NCBI GenBank assembly: GCA_002491905.1
Contig: DKWV01000042.1
Location: 1 to 5,210, forward strand
Source: Lachnospiraceae bacterium UBA7143
GTDB lineage: Bacteria; Bacillota; Clostridia; Lachnospirales; Lachnospiraceae
Length of the DNA: 5,210 bases
Direction of reading: 5' to 3'
Made by a program: the position numbers and the translations under genes. Each line of letters opens with the position of its first letter. The first letter of the stretch is position 1. Of the stretch, positions 1 to 4,275 are shown in pieces. Below the pieces are notes generated by a model that was not told where the DNA came from, made no database searches, and was given only the letters and a program-made list of their open reading frames with translations.

Positions 1-19
1 CGGCAGGAGGAATTTCCTA

Positions 20-85
20 TTATAAAATAAACAATCCCTATGGGATTAACTGGAACAGCCGCACCCTTTCGGATGCGGCTGTTCC
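20..85 (-). terminator. Tandem-hairpin terminator after flagellin
   Basis: Reading the minus strand 46 nt past the hag stop, a perfect 12-bp stem comes first (GGAACAGCCGCA at 52-63 with its complement at 74-85, 10-nt loop). A shorter hairpin follows (AATCCC at 33-38, GGGATT at 42-47, 3-nt loop) and then a U-rich tail at about 20-32. The second hairpin plus the U-rich tail has the form of an intrinsic terminator. The first stem lacks an immediate U-run and may stabilise the mRNA 3' end. It would end the csrA-hag transcript. Confidence 0.75.
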
Positions 86-131
86 CAACACAACATTACA
101 TATTCAGCAAATGTTCTTACGTCAGGCGATA

Positions 132-1202
132 TTAGCCAAGTAAGGACAGCGCCAACTGGTTGGACTGGTTTGCCTGGGACAGCATGGATGTCCCGGCCTG
201 CTGTAAGATATTGTTGTTGGAGTACTGAACCATCTCCGTCGCAATATCCGTGTCGCGGATCGCTGCCTCTGCAGACTGGGTGTTCTCCACGATGTTGTTC
301 AGGTTGCTGATCGTGTGCTCCAGTCTGTTCTGGATTGCACCGAGATCGGATCTCTGCTGGGATACTAAGGACAGCGCTCCCTTGATGAAGGCATTCAGGC
401 TGTTGAAGTCCTGAGCGGTAGCAACAGTCGTATCAGATTTTTCGCCGCCTGCCTGCAGTTTCATGAAGGATATCACCAGATTTTTTGCAATTTCACTGGT
501 CATAGGCCGCTTCGCGTACTTATCACCCTTCAATGTGGAGAAGGTGGTAGTCGTCTTGTTCTCCGCAGTACCGATCATAACCTTCTGTGACGTGCTGCCT
601 ATCTGCTCTGCCTTGTATGTGGTGTTGACATACGCAGCGCCTGTGTTCTCCACCAGATTGTTGTAAGTAATCTTGGTATACAGCTTTCTGTCGATGTTGT
701 AAGCCAGACCCGCCATGCTCATGTTGTTGATGCTGATGTCGATGTGCTGTCCGGCCTCTGCGCCAACCTGCAGGCCCTTCATGAAGGAACCGTCTAACAG
801 GTTCATCTCGTTGAAGGTGGTCGTGCTCTGTACACGGTCAACCTCGCTCATCAGCTGCCTGATCTCAGCCTGGATGGATGCGCGGTCGGTTGTTGTCAGG
901 GTTCCGTTCTCACCCTTAACAGCCAGCTCGTTCATTCTCTGGAGCATATCCTCAACTTCATTCAGAGCGCCCTCAGCGGTCTGTACTACGCTGATACCAT
1001 CCTGTGCGTTAGCGGAAGCCTGTGTAAGACCTCTCACCTGTCTGCGCATCTTCTCGGAAATGGAGAGCCCTGCCGCGTCATCAGCCGCACGGTTGATCTT
1101 GTAGCCGGACGACAGCTTCTCTGTAGACTTCGCCTGGGAAGAAGTGGTGAGCCCTAACATTCTGTTAGAATTCATTGCTGTGATATTGTGTTTAACGATC
1201 AT
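132..1202 (-). CDS. hag: Flagellin, 356 aa
   Basis: Structural subunit of the flagellar filament, exported through the flagellar type III apparatus and polymerised outside the cell. The N-terminal D0/D1 block is typical (MIVKHNITAMNSNRML at 1-16, SSGYKINRAADDAAGLSIS at 31-49, LQRMNELAV at 87-95). The C-terminal D1/D0 block is equally typical (about 266-356, with AAIRDTDIATEM and ending LALSLLG). Residues about 166-265 form a short variable region. There are no cysteines, as usual for flagellins. The start is the ATG at 1200-1202, because it has AAGGAGG 8 nt upstream (1211-1217) and gives the canonical flagellin N-terminus; the frame stays open to 1280, but that extension is not flagellin-like. 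It is the second gene of a csrA-hag unit. The leader carries likely CsrA sites, and transcription may depend on the invertible SigD promoter at 2378-2403. The ends resemble Lachnospiraceae flagellins of the CBir1/Roseburia group. Confidence 0.97.
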   Translation of the reverse strand: MIVKHNITAMNSNRMLGLTTSSQAKSTEKLSSGYKINRAADDAAGLSISEKMRRQVRGLTQASANAQDGISVVQTAEGALNEVEDMLQRMNELAVKGENGTLTTTDRASIQAEIRQLMSEVDRVQSTTTFNEMNLLDGSFMKGLQVGAEAGQHIDISINNMSMAGLAYNIDRKLYTKITYNNLVENTGAAYVNTTYKAEQIGSTSQKVMIGTAENKTTTTFSTLKGDKYAKRPMTSEIAKNLVISFMKLQAGGEKSDTTVATAQDFNSLNAFIKGALSLVSQQRSDLGAIQNRLEHTISNLNNIVENTQSAEAAIRDTDIATEMVQYSNNNILQQAGTSMLSQANQSNQLALSLLG

Positions 1203-1208
1203 AATACT

Positions 1209-1221
1209 TACCTCCTTGTGG
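1209..1221 (-). promoter_or_regulatory. hag Shine-Dalgarno overlapping CsrA site 2
   Basis: The minus strand reads CCACAAGGAGGTA, with AAGGAGG (1211-1217) 8 nt before the hag ATG. ACAAGGA matches the core of the known CsrA consensus (RUACARGGAUGU), with GGA at 1215-1213 inside the Shine-Dalgarno. CsrA bound here would block the ribosome, as at site BS2 of the B. subtilis hag leader. The ribosome-binding role is near certain; CsrA binding is inferred. Confidence 0.8.
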
Positions 1222-1225
1222 TTGC

Positions 1226-1249
1226 CGACAGCAAATCCTTTTACTGCCG
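1226..1249 (-). promoter_or_regulatory. CsrA-binding hairpin (AGGA tetraloop) in hag leader
   Basis: The minus-strand RNA folds into a 10-bp stem, CGGCAGUAAA against UUUGCUGUCG (two G-U wobbles). The tetraloop AGGA lies at 1239-1236. GGA in a hairpin loop is the hallmark of a high-affinity CsrA/RsmA site. Twenty nucleotides separate this GGA from the one in the Shine-Dalgarno, a spacing a CsrA dimer can bridge. The gene immediately upstream encodes CsrA. The hairpin is seen directly; its function is inferred from the B. subtilis hag precedent. Confidence 0.75.
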
Positions 1250-1276
1250 TTGTTTTGTTTGTGGTTGCTGGGCCTG

Positions 1277-1362
1277 CCACGCAGCACCCGTGGGGTTAAT
1301 CTCGAAAAGATCTGCCCCGTTTATCTGCAATGAACCCGAAGCCCCTAGGATAGCCCCGGGTT
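1277..1362 (-). other. Structured upstream part of the hag leader
   Basis: The 173-nt csrA-hag gap contains two further small inverted repeats. One is a 5-bp stem (CCACG at 1277-1281 with CGTGG at 1289-1293, 7-nt loop). The other is a 6-bp stem (AACCCG at 1333-1338 with CGGGTT at 1357-1362) just after csrA. Neither is followed by a U-tract on the minus strand, so they do not look like terminators. They may be mRNA processing or stability elements; no function can be assigned. Confidence 0.3.
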
Positions 1363-1376
1363 ATTACCTTTGACCT

Positions 1377-1643
1377 TTACAGGACTTTTGCCCCGTCGTT
1401 TACGGCAATCTTCTTTTTACGGTACTTTTCTTCCAGCTCCGGCACGGCGTGATAATGCGTGATCTTTTCCCGGTCCTCTTCCGTCTTCGCGTGGTTTTCA
1501 AGCGCACGGCTTCTCACCACGTTAATCTCTTTCGGCACATCCAGCATTACCCTCGTGTGGTTCCTGCTCCCTCCCAGAAATACGATGCGGATATCGTCGC
1601 CAATCTGGATATATTCCTCTGTGTTTACCGTCATTCTAAGCAT
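1377..1643 (-). CDS. csrA: CsrA-family translational repressor, 88 aa
   Basis: Small dimeric RNA-binding protein that represses translation by binding GGA motifs near ribosome-binding sites; in Firmicutes its main target is flagellin mRNA, and FliW is its usual antagonist. The N-terminal 50 residues align with CsrA without gaps: ML at 1-2, EEYIQIGDDIRI at 9-20, RVMLDVPKEINVVR at 31-44. Arg44, the conserved RNA-contacting arginine, is present. Arg6/Arg7 of E. coli CsrA are replaced by Val6/Asn7, with Arg3 nearby, so this is a divergent member. A charged tail of about 38 residues extends it beyond E. coli CsrA (61 aa) and B. subtilis CsrA (74 aa); in B. subtilis the C-terminal extension takes part in FliW binding. 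The start has AGGGAGG 6 nt upstream. It is co-directional with hag downstream. No FliW gene is in the window. Confidence 0.88.
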   Translation of the reverse strand: MLRMTVNTEEYIQIGDDIRIVFLGGSRNHTRVMLDVPKEINVVRSRALENHAKTEEDREKITHYHAVPELEEKYRKKKIAVNDGAKVL

Positions 1644-1649
1644 TTCAGA

Positions 1650-1664
1650 CCTCCCTGCCTCCTT
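1650..1664 (-). promoter_or_regulatory. csrA ribosome-binding region with two GGA motifs
   Basis: The minus strand reads AAGGAGGCAGGGAGG. The nearer AGGGAGG (1650-1656) is 6 nt from the csrA ATG, and a second AAGGAGG lies at 1658-1664. Both contain GGA, and another GGA lies about 30 nt further upstream (GTGGAAAC, near 1690-1697). The ribosome-binding role is clear; autorepression by CsrA is possible but only inferred. Confidence 0.6.
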
Positions 1665-1696
1665 CTCTCTATGAGAACGCCGCCCTGCGTTTCCAC

Positions 1697-1725
1697 ATGC
1701 AACTTTTTGTATTAAAATGTTGCAT
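1697..1725. repeat. Left inverted repeat (IR-L), recombinase core site
   Basis: Outer arm ATGCAACTTTT (1697-1707), 7-bp spacer TGTATTA (1708-1714), inner arm AAATGTTGCAT (1715-1725). The arms are inverted copies of each other except at 1704/1718, where T opposes T. Compared with the reverse complement of the right repeat, 27 of 29 positions match, and the 21 bp at the inner end are identical. Two 11-bp arms around a short asymmetric spacer is the standard form of a tyrosine-recombinase crossover site. Confidence 0.85.
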
Positions 1726-1728
1726 GCA

Positions 1729-1757
1729 TAGACACTGCGCTAAACTAATCATTAAAT
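1729..1757 (+). promoter_or_regulatory. Candidate promoter of the recombinase
   Basis: TAGACA at 1729-1734 (5/6 to the -35 consensus), a 17-bp spacer, then TTAAAT at 1752-1757 (4/6 to the -10 consensus). Transcription would begin only a few bases before the Shine-Dalgarno at 1767. An alternative pair uses TTGCAT at the end of IR-L (1720-1725) and TAAACT (1741-1746) with a short 15-bp spacer. Either lies within or at the edge of the invertible segment, so the recombinase would keep its promoter in both orientations. Weak assignment. Confidence 0.3.
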
Positions 1758-1780
1758 ACCAGTCAGAAGGAGGACATTTT

Positions 1781-2359
1781 ATGAGTGAGACATATCCGAT
1801 TAAAGACAAAGAGGCGCTGCATTCTTTCCGGGATTACTACAAGGATATACAGCCAAATCCGCGCAACTATTCGCTGATCGTCACGGGCCTGAATACTGCA
1901 TTCCGAATCAGTGATCTGTTAAAACTGCGCTGGCAGGATGTCTGCAGCGCGGACGGTATACTGAGAAAGCATATCTGTGTTGCGGAACAAAAAACCGGGA
2001 AGACCCGCACCGTTCCTATCAACACCGTCCTGCGGCAGACATTGGACTCCTATAGAAATCTCTGTCCCGGCACCGCTCCGAAAGATTTTCTGTTTCCCAG
2101 TACCCGCTGTAAATCCTGTTCCCTGTCACGCTCCCAGGCTTACCGTATTGTCCGAAAGGCGGCGGAAAACTGCGGGTTGTCCGAACACGTAGGCTGCCAT
2201 TCCCTGCGGAAAACCTTTGGCTACTACGCATGGAAACAGGGCACTCCTCCCGCTATGCTTATGGATTTGTACAACCACTCTTCCTACCAGATCACCAAGC
2301 GATACCTTGGGATCGAACAGGACGAGCGGGATCAGGTGTACCTACAGATAAATTTATAA
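1781..2359 (+). CDS. Tyrosine site-specific recombinase (DNA invertase), 192 aa
   Basis: Catalyses strand exchange between the flanking inverted repeats through a covalent 3'-phosphotyrosine intermediate. It is almost only a catalytic domain, close in size to FimB/FimE (about 200 aa), and lacks a full N-terminal core-binding domain. The complete active site is visible: Arg42 (TAFRISDLLKLRW), Lys71 (EQKTGKTRTVPI), His140 and Arg143 (HSLRKTF), His166 (YNHSS) and nucleophile Tyr175 (TKRYLGI). The start at 1781 is chosen for AAGGAGG 7 nt upstream (1767-1773). The frame stays open to an ATG at 1697, but that lies inside IR-L, has no ribosome-binding site, and the extra 28 residues look non-protein-like. 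It runs opposite to all the other genes here and lies between the two repeats, which suggests it acts on them. The family and activity class are firm; the target sites are inferred from position. Confidence 0.93.
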   Translation: MSETYPIKDKEALHSFRDYYKDIQPNPRNYSLIVTGLNTAFRISDLLKLRWQDVCSADGILRKHICVAEQKTGKTRTVPINTVLRQTLDSYRNLCPGTAPKDFLFPSTRCKSCSLSRSQAYRIVRKAAENCGLSEHVGCHSLRKTFGYYAWKQGTPPAMLMDLYNHSSYQITKRYLGIEQDERDQVYLQINL

Positions 2360-2377
2360 TTTTTTTAAAAAGGGGGT

Positions 2378-2403
2378 TAAATATTTGAGCAGAACTCCGA
2401 TAT
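2378..2403 (+). promoter_or_regulatory. Sigma-28 (SigD/FliA-type) promoter, facing away from csrA-hag
   Basis: TAAA at 2378-2381, 15 bp, then CCGATAT at 2397-2403. This matches the flagellar sigma factor consensus TAAA-N15-(G)CCGATA(A/T) closely. The expected start is near 2409-2412. It begins 18 bp after the recombinase stop and its -10 ends 19 bp before IR-R. In this orientation the only thing downstream is the terminator at 2416-2458 and the end of the converging rplQ operon, so it has no evident gene to drive. After inversion it would read into csrA-hag, a typical late flagellar sigma-28 target. Confidence 0.85.
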
Positions 2404-2415
2404 ATATTATGAATG

Positions 2416-2458
2416 AAAAAAGATGCAACATTTTAATACAAAATGTTGTATCTTTTTT
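2416..2458 (+). terminator. Intrinsic terminator built around IR-R
   Basis: A 43-bp palindrome: six A and a G, the right repeat, then C and six T. In the plus-strand RNA it gives a 19-bp stem (one G-U at 2425/2449) with loop AAUAC and a U6 tract. It would stop both the recombinase transcript and the SigD-promoter transcript. In minus-strand RNA the same pair becomes an A-C mismatch, but a U-tract is also present, so weaker termination of leftward transcription is possible. The left T-tract for that direction lies inside the invertible segment and would be lost from this end after inversion. Confidence 0.85.
2423..2451. repeat. Right inverted repeat (IR-R), recombinase core site
   Basis: Inner arm ATGCAACATTT (2423-2433), spacer TAATACA (2434-2440), outer arm AAATGTTGTAT (2441-2451). 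The inner arm is the exact reverse complement of the IR-L inner arm. The spacer is the exact reverse complement of the IR-L spacer, so recombination between the two sites should invert the DNA between them and not delete it. The two differences from IR-L both fall in the outer arms (T2449 here and T1704 on the left). Confidence 0.85.
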
Positions 2459-2496
2459 ATATGCCCCCTGCCGGGCAGACTAGAGAAACATCCTCT

Positions 2497-2541
2497 AAAA
2501 AGAAAAAGCGCATGGTCAGTAGCCTGTACTTTCCATGCACT
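2497..2541 (-). terminator. Terminator of the ribosomal alpha operon
   Basis: Minus-strand RNA 61 nt past the rplQ stop forms AGUGCAUGG (2541-2533) paired with CCAUGCGCU (2515-2507), a 9-bp stem with one G-U. An additional AGUA/UACU pairing lies inside the loop. It is followed by UUUUUCUUUUU (2507-2497). A run of T on the other side (2541-2546) could make it partly bidirectional. It separates rplQ transcription from the recombinase switch. Confidence 0.85.
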
Positions 2542-2602
2542 CTTTTATTATATTATGACCAAAATCATTCAGAATAATCAAACCATTGATAGATTATCTA
2601 TC

Positions 2603-3208
2603 TTACACCAGCTCCAGAACAACTTCCATCGCCGCATCGCCCTTACGGGGTCCGATCTTGATAATTCTTGTATAACCGCCGTTACGGTTCGCATACTTAG
2701 GACCGTACTCATCAAAAAGCTTATCCGCCAGATTGACCTCTTTGGTATTCTTCTTACGGCCTGCAGGTGTGTTCGGCACCTCCTTAACCGGATAGAGCAC
2801 TTTCATGATCTGTCTTCTTGCATGAAGTCTGGAAGGCATATCCTTCTTGATCTCCTTCTCCACCTCATCATATACCGTAACAGTAACGCCATTCTCCATT
2901 CTGAGAATCTTGCCATCCTTGTCGCGGTGCGTCTCAGAGAGCACAGCCTTCGTATTCTTATCCACGATCTGCTTCACTCTCTTGCCGTCCTTATCCTTGC
3001 GCGCCACCTTAGCCGTCACCTTAACTGTCTCGAAGTTATCCTTCTCCTTGACAGCCAGTGTAATCAGATGCTCTGCGATCTTGCGCACTTCCTTTGCTCT
3101 CGCTTCTGTGGTCACAATCTTTCCGTTATATAAAAGAGCGGTAACCTGATTTCTGAGTAAAGCTTTTCTCTGGTCAGATGTTCTGCCGAGTTTTCTGTAT
3201 TTTGCCAT
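2603..3208 (-). CDS. rplQ: 50S ribosomal protein L17, insertion-bearing, 201 aa
   Basis: Large-subunit ribosomal protein L17. The conserved N-terminal part (YRKLGRTSDQRKALLRN at 4-20, TTEARAKEVR at 33-42) and C-terminal part (LHARRQ at 128-133, GGYTRIIKIGPRKGD at 177-191, ending VLELV) are unmistakable. Bacterial L17 is usually about 115-130 residues; B. subtilis has 120. The extra length is mainly one charged insertion at about 55-125, between the N-terminal helices and the LHARRQ motif, plus a short Lys/Pro-rich stretch near 143-157. The insertion is in frame and is not a fusion at either end. Start: ATG with GAAAGGAG 6 nt upstream (3215-3222). It lies 40 nt after rpoA and is the last gene of the alpha operon before the terminator at 2497-2541. 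Confidence 0.96.
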   Translation of the reverse strand: MAKYRKLGRTSDQRKALLRNQVTALLYNGKIVTTEARAKEVRKIAEHLITLAVKEKDNFETVKVTAKVARKDKDGKRVKQIVDKNTKAVLSETHRDKDGKILRMENGVTVTVYDEVEKEIKKDMPSRLHARRQIMKVLYPVKEVPNTPAGRKKNTKEVNLADKLFDEYGPKYANRNGGYTRIIKIGPRKGDAAMEVVLELV

Positions 3209-3249
3209 GATTGGCTCCTTTCCGAGTGCACTTCGGGCTTACCTCTATA

Positions 3250-4209
3250 TTACGCCTCATCGCTGGGATTCAGCTGTAATCCTAATTCCTTTAATTTCGC
3301 AAGCACTTCCTCCAGAGATTTGCGGCCAAGATTTCTGACCTTCATCATATCCTCGGAAGTCTTGTTCGTCAGTTCTTCCACTGTATTGATGCCTGCCCTC
3401 TTTAAGCAGTTGTAAGAACGAACCGAAAGCTCCAGCTCGTCGATGCTCATCTCCAGCACCTTCTCCTTCTCATCATCCTCTTTCTCCACCATGACCTCTG
3501 CGGTCTTAGCGTTCTCAGACAGATCAATGAAAAGACTCAGATGCTCACTGAGCACCTTTGCAGCCAGACTGACAGCTTCGTCAGGCACAAGCGTGCCGTT
3601 CGTATAAACATCCAGCGTCAATTTATCATAGTCCGTGATCTGGCCCACACGGGTATTTTCCACCGTAACATTGACTCTCTCCACAGGCGTGTAGATGGAA
3701 TCAATGGCGATTACACCGATCGGCAGATCCTCCGTCTTATTCTTATCAGCACCCACATAGCCCCGTCCTCTGGTAATGGTCAGTTCCATGTACAGCTTTG
3801 TATCCTTGCCGCTCAGAGTCGCAATCACCAGATCGGGATTTAAAATCTCGATATCCTGATCTACCTGAATGTCGGAAGCCCGCACAACGCCTTCACCTTC
3901 ATACTCGATGTATGCGGTTTTCACCTCATTCACATCGCTGTTATTCTTGATAGCAAGGCTCTTAACGTTCATGATGATCTCCGTCACATCTTCCTTCACG
4001 CCGGGAATCGAGCTGAACTCATGAAGAACACCCTCGATCTTAACCTGACTTACCGCCACGCCGGGCAGGGAAGACAGCATAATCCTTCTAAGTGAATTGC
4101 CGAGGGTAATGCCGTAACCTCTCTCTAAAGGTTCCACTACGAATCTGCCGTATTTCTTATCTTCAGAGATCTCTACCACTTCTATATTCGGTCTCTCAAA
4201 TTCAAACAC
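3250..4209 (-). CDS. rpoA: RNA polymerase alpha subunit, 319 aa
   Basis: Dimerises to nucleate RNA polymerase assembly and contacts UP elements and activators through its C-terminal domain. The N-terminal domain (about 1-235) includes GYGITLGNSLRRIMLSSLPG (residues 32-51). A Glu/Lys-rich linker follows at about 240-254. The C-terminal domain (about 255-319) includes ELSVRSYNCLKRAGI, with Arg264 equivalent to E. coli Arg265, and VRNLGRKSLEE. Length fits the family (B. subtilis 314). I take the GTG at 4207-4209 as start: it has AAGGAGG 8 nt upstream (4218-4224) and gives the standard N-terminus (M)FEFERPNIEVVEI. An in-frame ATG at 4251 has no ribosome-binding site, would add 14 atypical residues and would place the AAGGAGG inside the gene. 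It lies between rpsD and rplQ as in most Firmicutes. Confidence 0.97.
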   Translation of the reverse strand: MFEFERPNIEVVEISEDKKYGRFVVEPLERGYGITLGNSLRRIMLSSLPGVAVSQVKIEGVLHEFSSIPGVKEDVTEIIMNVKSLAIKNNSDVNEVKTAYIEYEGEGVVRASDIQVDQDIEILNPDLVIATLSGKDTKLYMELTITRGRGYVGADKNKTEDLPIGVIAIDSIYTPVERVNVTVENTRVGQITDYDKLTLDVYTNGTLVPDEAVSLAAKVLSEHLSLFIDLSENAKTAEVMVEKEDDEKEKVLEMSIDELELSVRSYNCLKRAGINTVEELTNKTSEDMMKVRNLGRKSLEEVLAKLKELGLQLNPSDEA

Positions 4210-4217
4210 CCAAGCAC

Positions 4218-4224
4218 CCTCCTT
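4218..4224 (-). promoter_or_regulatory. rpoA ribosome-binding site that fixes the GTG start
   Basis: AAGGAGG on the minus strand, 8 nt before GTG at 4209-4207. It is the strongest Shine-Dalgarno in this stretch and supports GTG over the upstream ATG codons at 4251 and 4236. Confidence 0.85.
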
Positions 4225-4251
4225 CTGAGAATACATACATTTAAGCACCAT

Positions 4252-4274
4252 CGAGAATTATGAAATAATTCTCG
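4252..4274 (-). other. Perfect 10-bp hairpin upstream of rpoA
   Basis: CGAGAATTAT (4252-4261) and ATAATTCTCG (4265-4274) form a perfect stem around a 3-nt loop, about 42 bp upstream of the rpoA start. No U-tract follows on the minus strand, so it is not an ordinary terminator. It could be an mRNA processing, stability or regulatory structure. Function unknown. Confidence 0.5.
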
Positions 4275-4275
4275 C

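Larger units (their letters stand above)
1697..2451. other. Predicted invertible segment (flagellin phase switch), OFF orientation
   Basis: This 755-bp segment is bounded by 29-bp inverted repeats and holds only a tyrosine recombinase gene and an outward-facing SigD promoter. Inversion maps position x to 4148 - x. The promoter -10 would move from 2397-2403 to 1745-1751 on the minus strand, about 100 bp before the csrA ATG and facing csrA-hag. In the orientation given, the promoter points at the converging end of the ribosomal operon and its transcript meets a terminator. No target-site duplication is visible outside the repeats, which argues against a transposon. The layout resembles the Salmonella H segment (hin plus the fljBA promoter). 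The parts are seen; inversion is inferred. Confidence 0.82.

Noticed and set aside
1203..1280. N-terminal extension of flagellin by 26 codons to an upstream ATG
   Set aside because: No ribosome-binding site at 1280, the extension reads through the CsrA hairpin and Shine-Dalgarno region, and the canonical flagellin N-terminus begins at 1202.
1297..1323. A second, hag-specific sigma-28 promoter (TAAA at 1323-1320 with a TCGAGAT-like -10)
   Set aside because: The spacing is 1-2 bp short and the -10 lacks the CCGATA core. It is worth remembering, because a real promoter here would limit the switch to csrA, but the match is weak.
1697..1780. Longer recombinase starting at the ATG in IR-L
   Set aside because: This ATG is part of the recombination site, has no Shine-Dalgarno, and the 28 extra residues are atypical; the ATG at 1781 has an excellent AAGGAGG.
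1697..2451. Insertion sequence or integrated mobile element bounded by terminal inverted repeats
   Set aside because: No target-site duplication is seen, the repeats have core-site structure with an internal spacer, the only gene is a FimB-sized recombinase, and a sigma-28 promoter is included; an inversion switch explains more.
2461..2480. GC-rich hairpin TGCCC...GGGCA as another terminator
   Set aside because: Short stem and no U-tract on either strand next to it; the rplQ terminator at 2497-2541 is much better.
2385..2483. Small ORF after the AGGGGG run, starting TTG or ATG (2409), reading through IR-R
   Set aside because: It overlaps the SigD promoter and the terminator palindrome, has no recognisable product, and the purine run is more likely chance.
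2423..3133. Long plus-strand open frame antisense to rplQ (and similar ones opposite hag, rpoA and rpsD)
   Set aside because: They lie opposite well-identified genes, have no ribosome-binding sites or family features, and are frame shadows.
4210..4251. rpoA start at the ATG at 4251
   Set aside because: It would put the strong AAGGAGG inside the gene and add 14 residues not found in alpha subunits; GTG at 4209 gives the family N-terminus.
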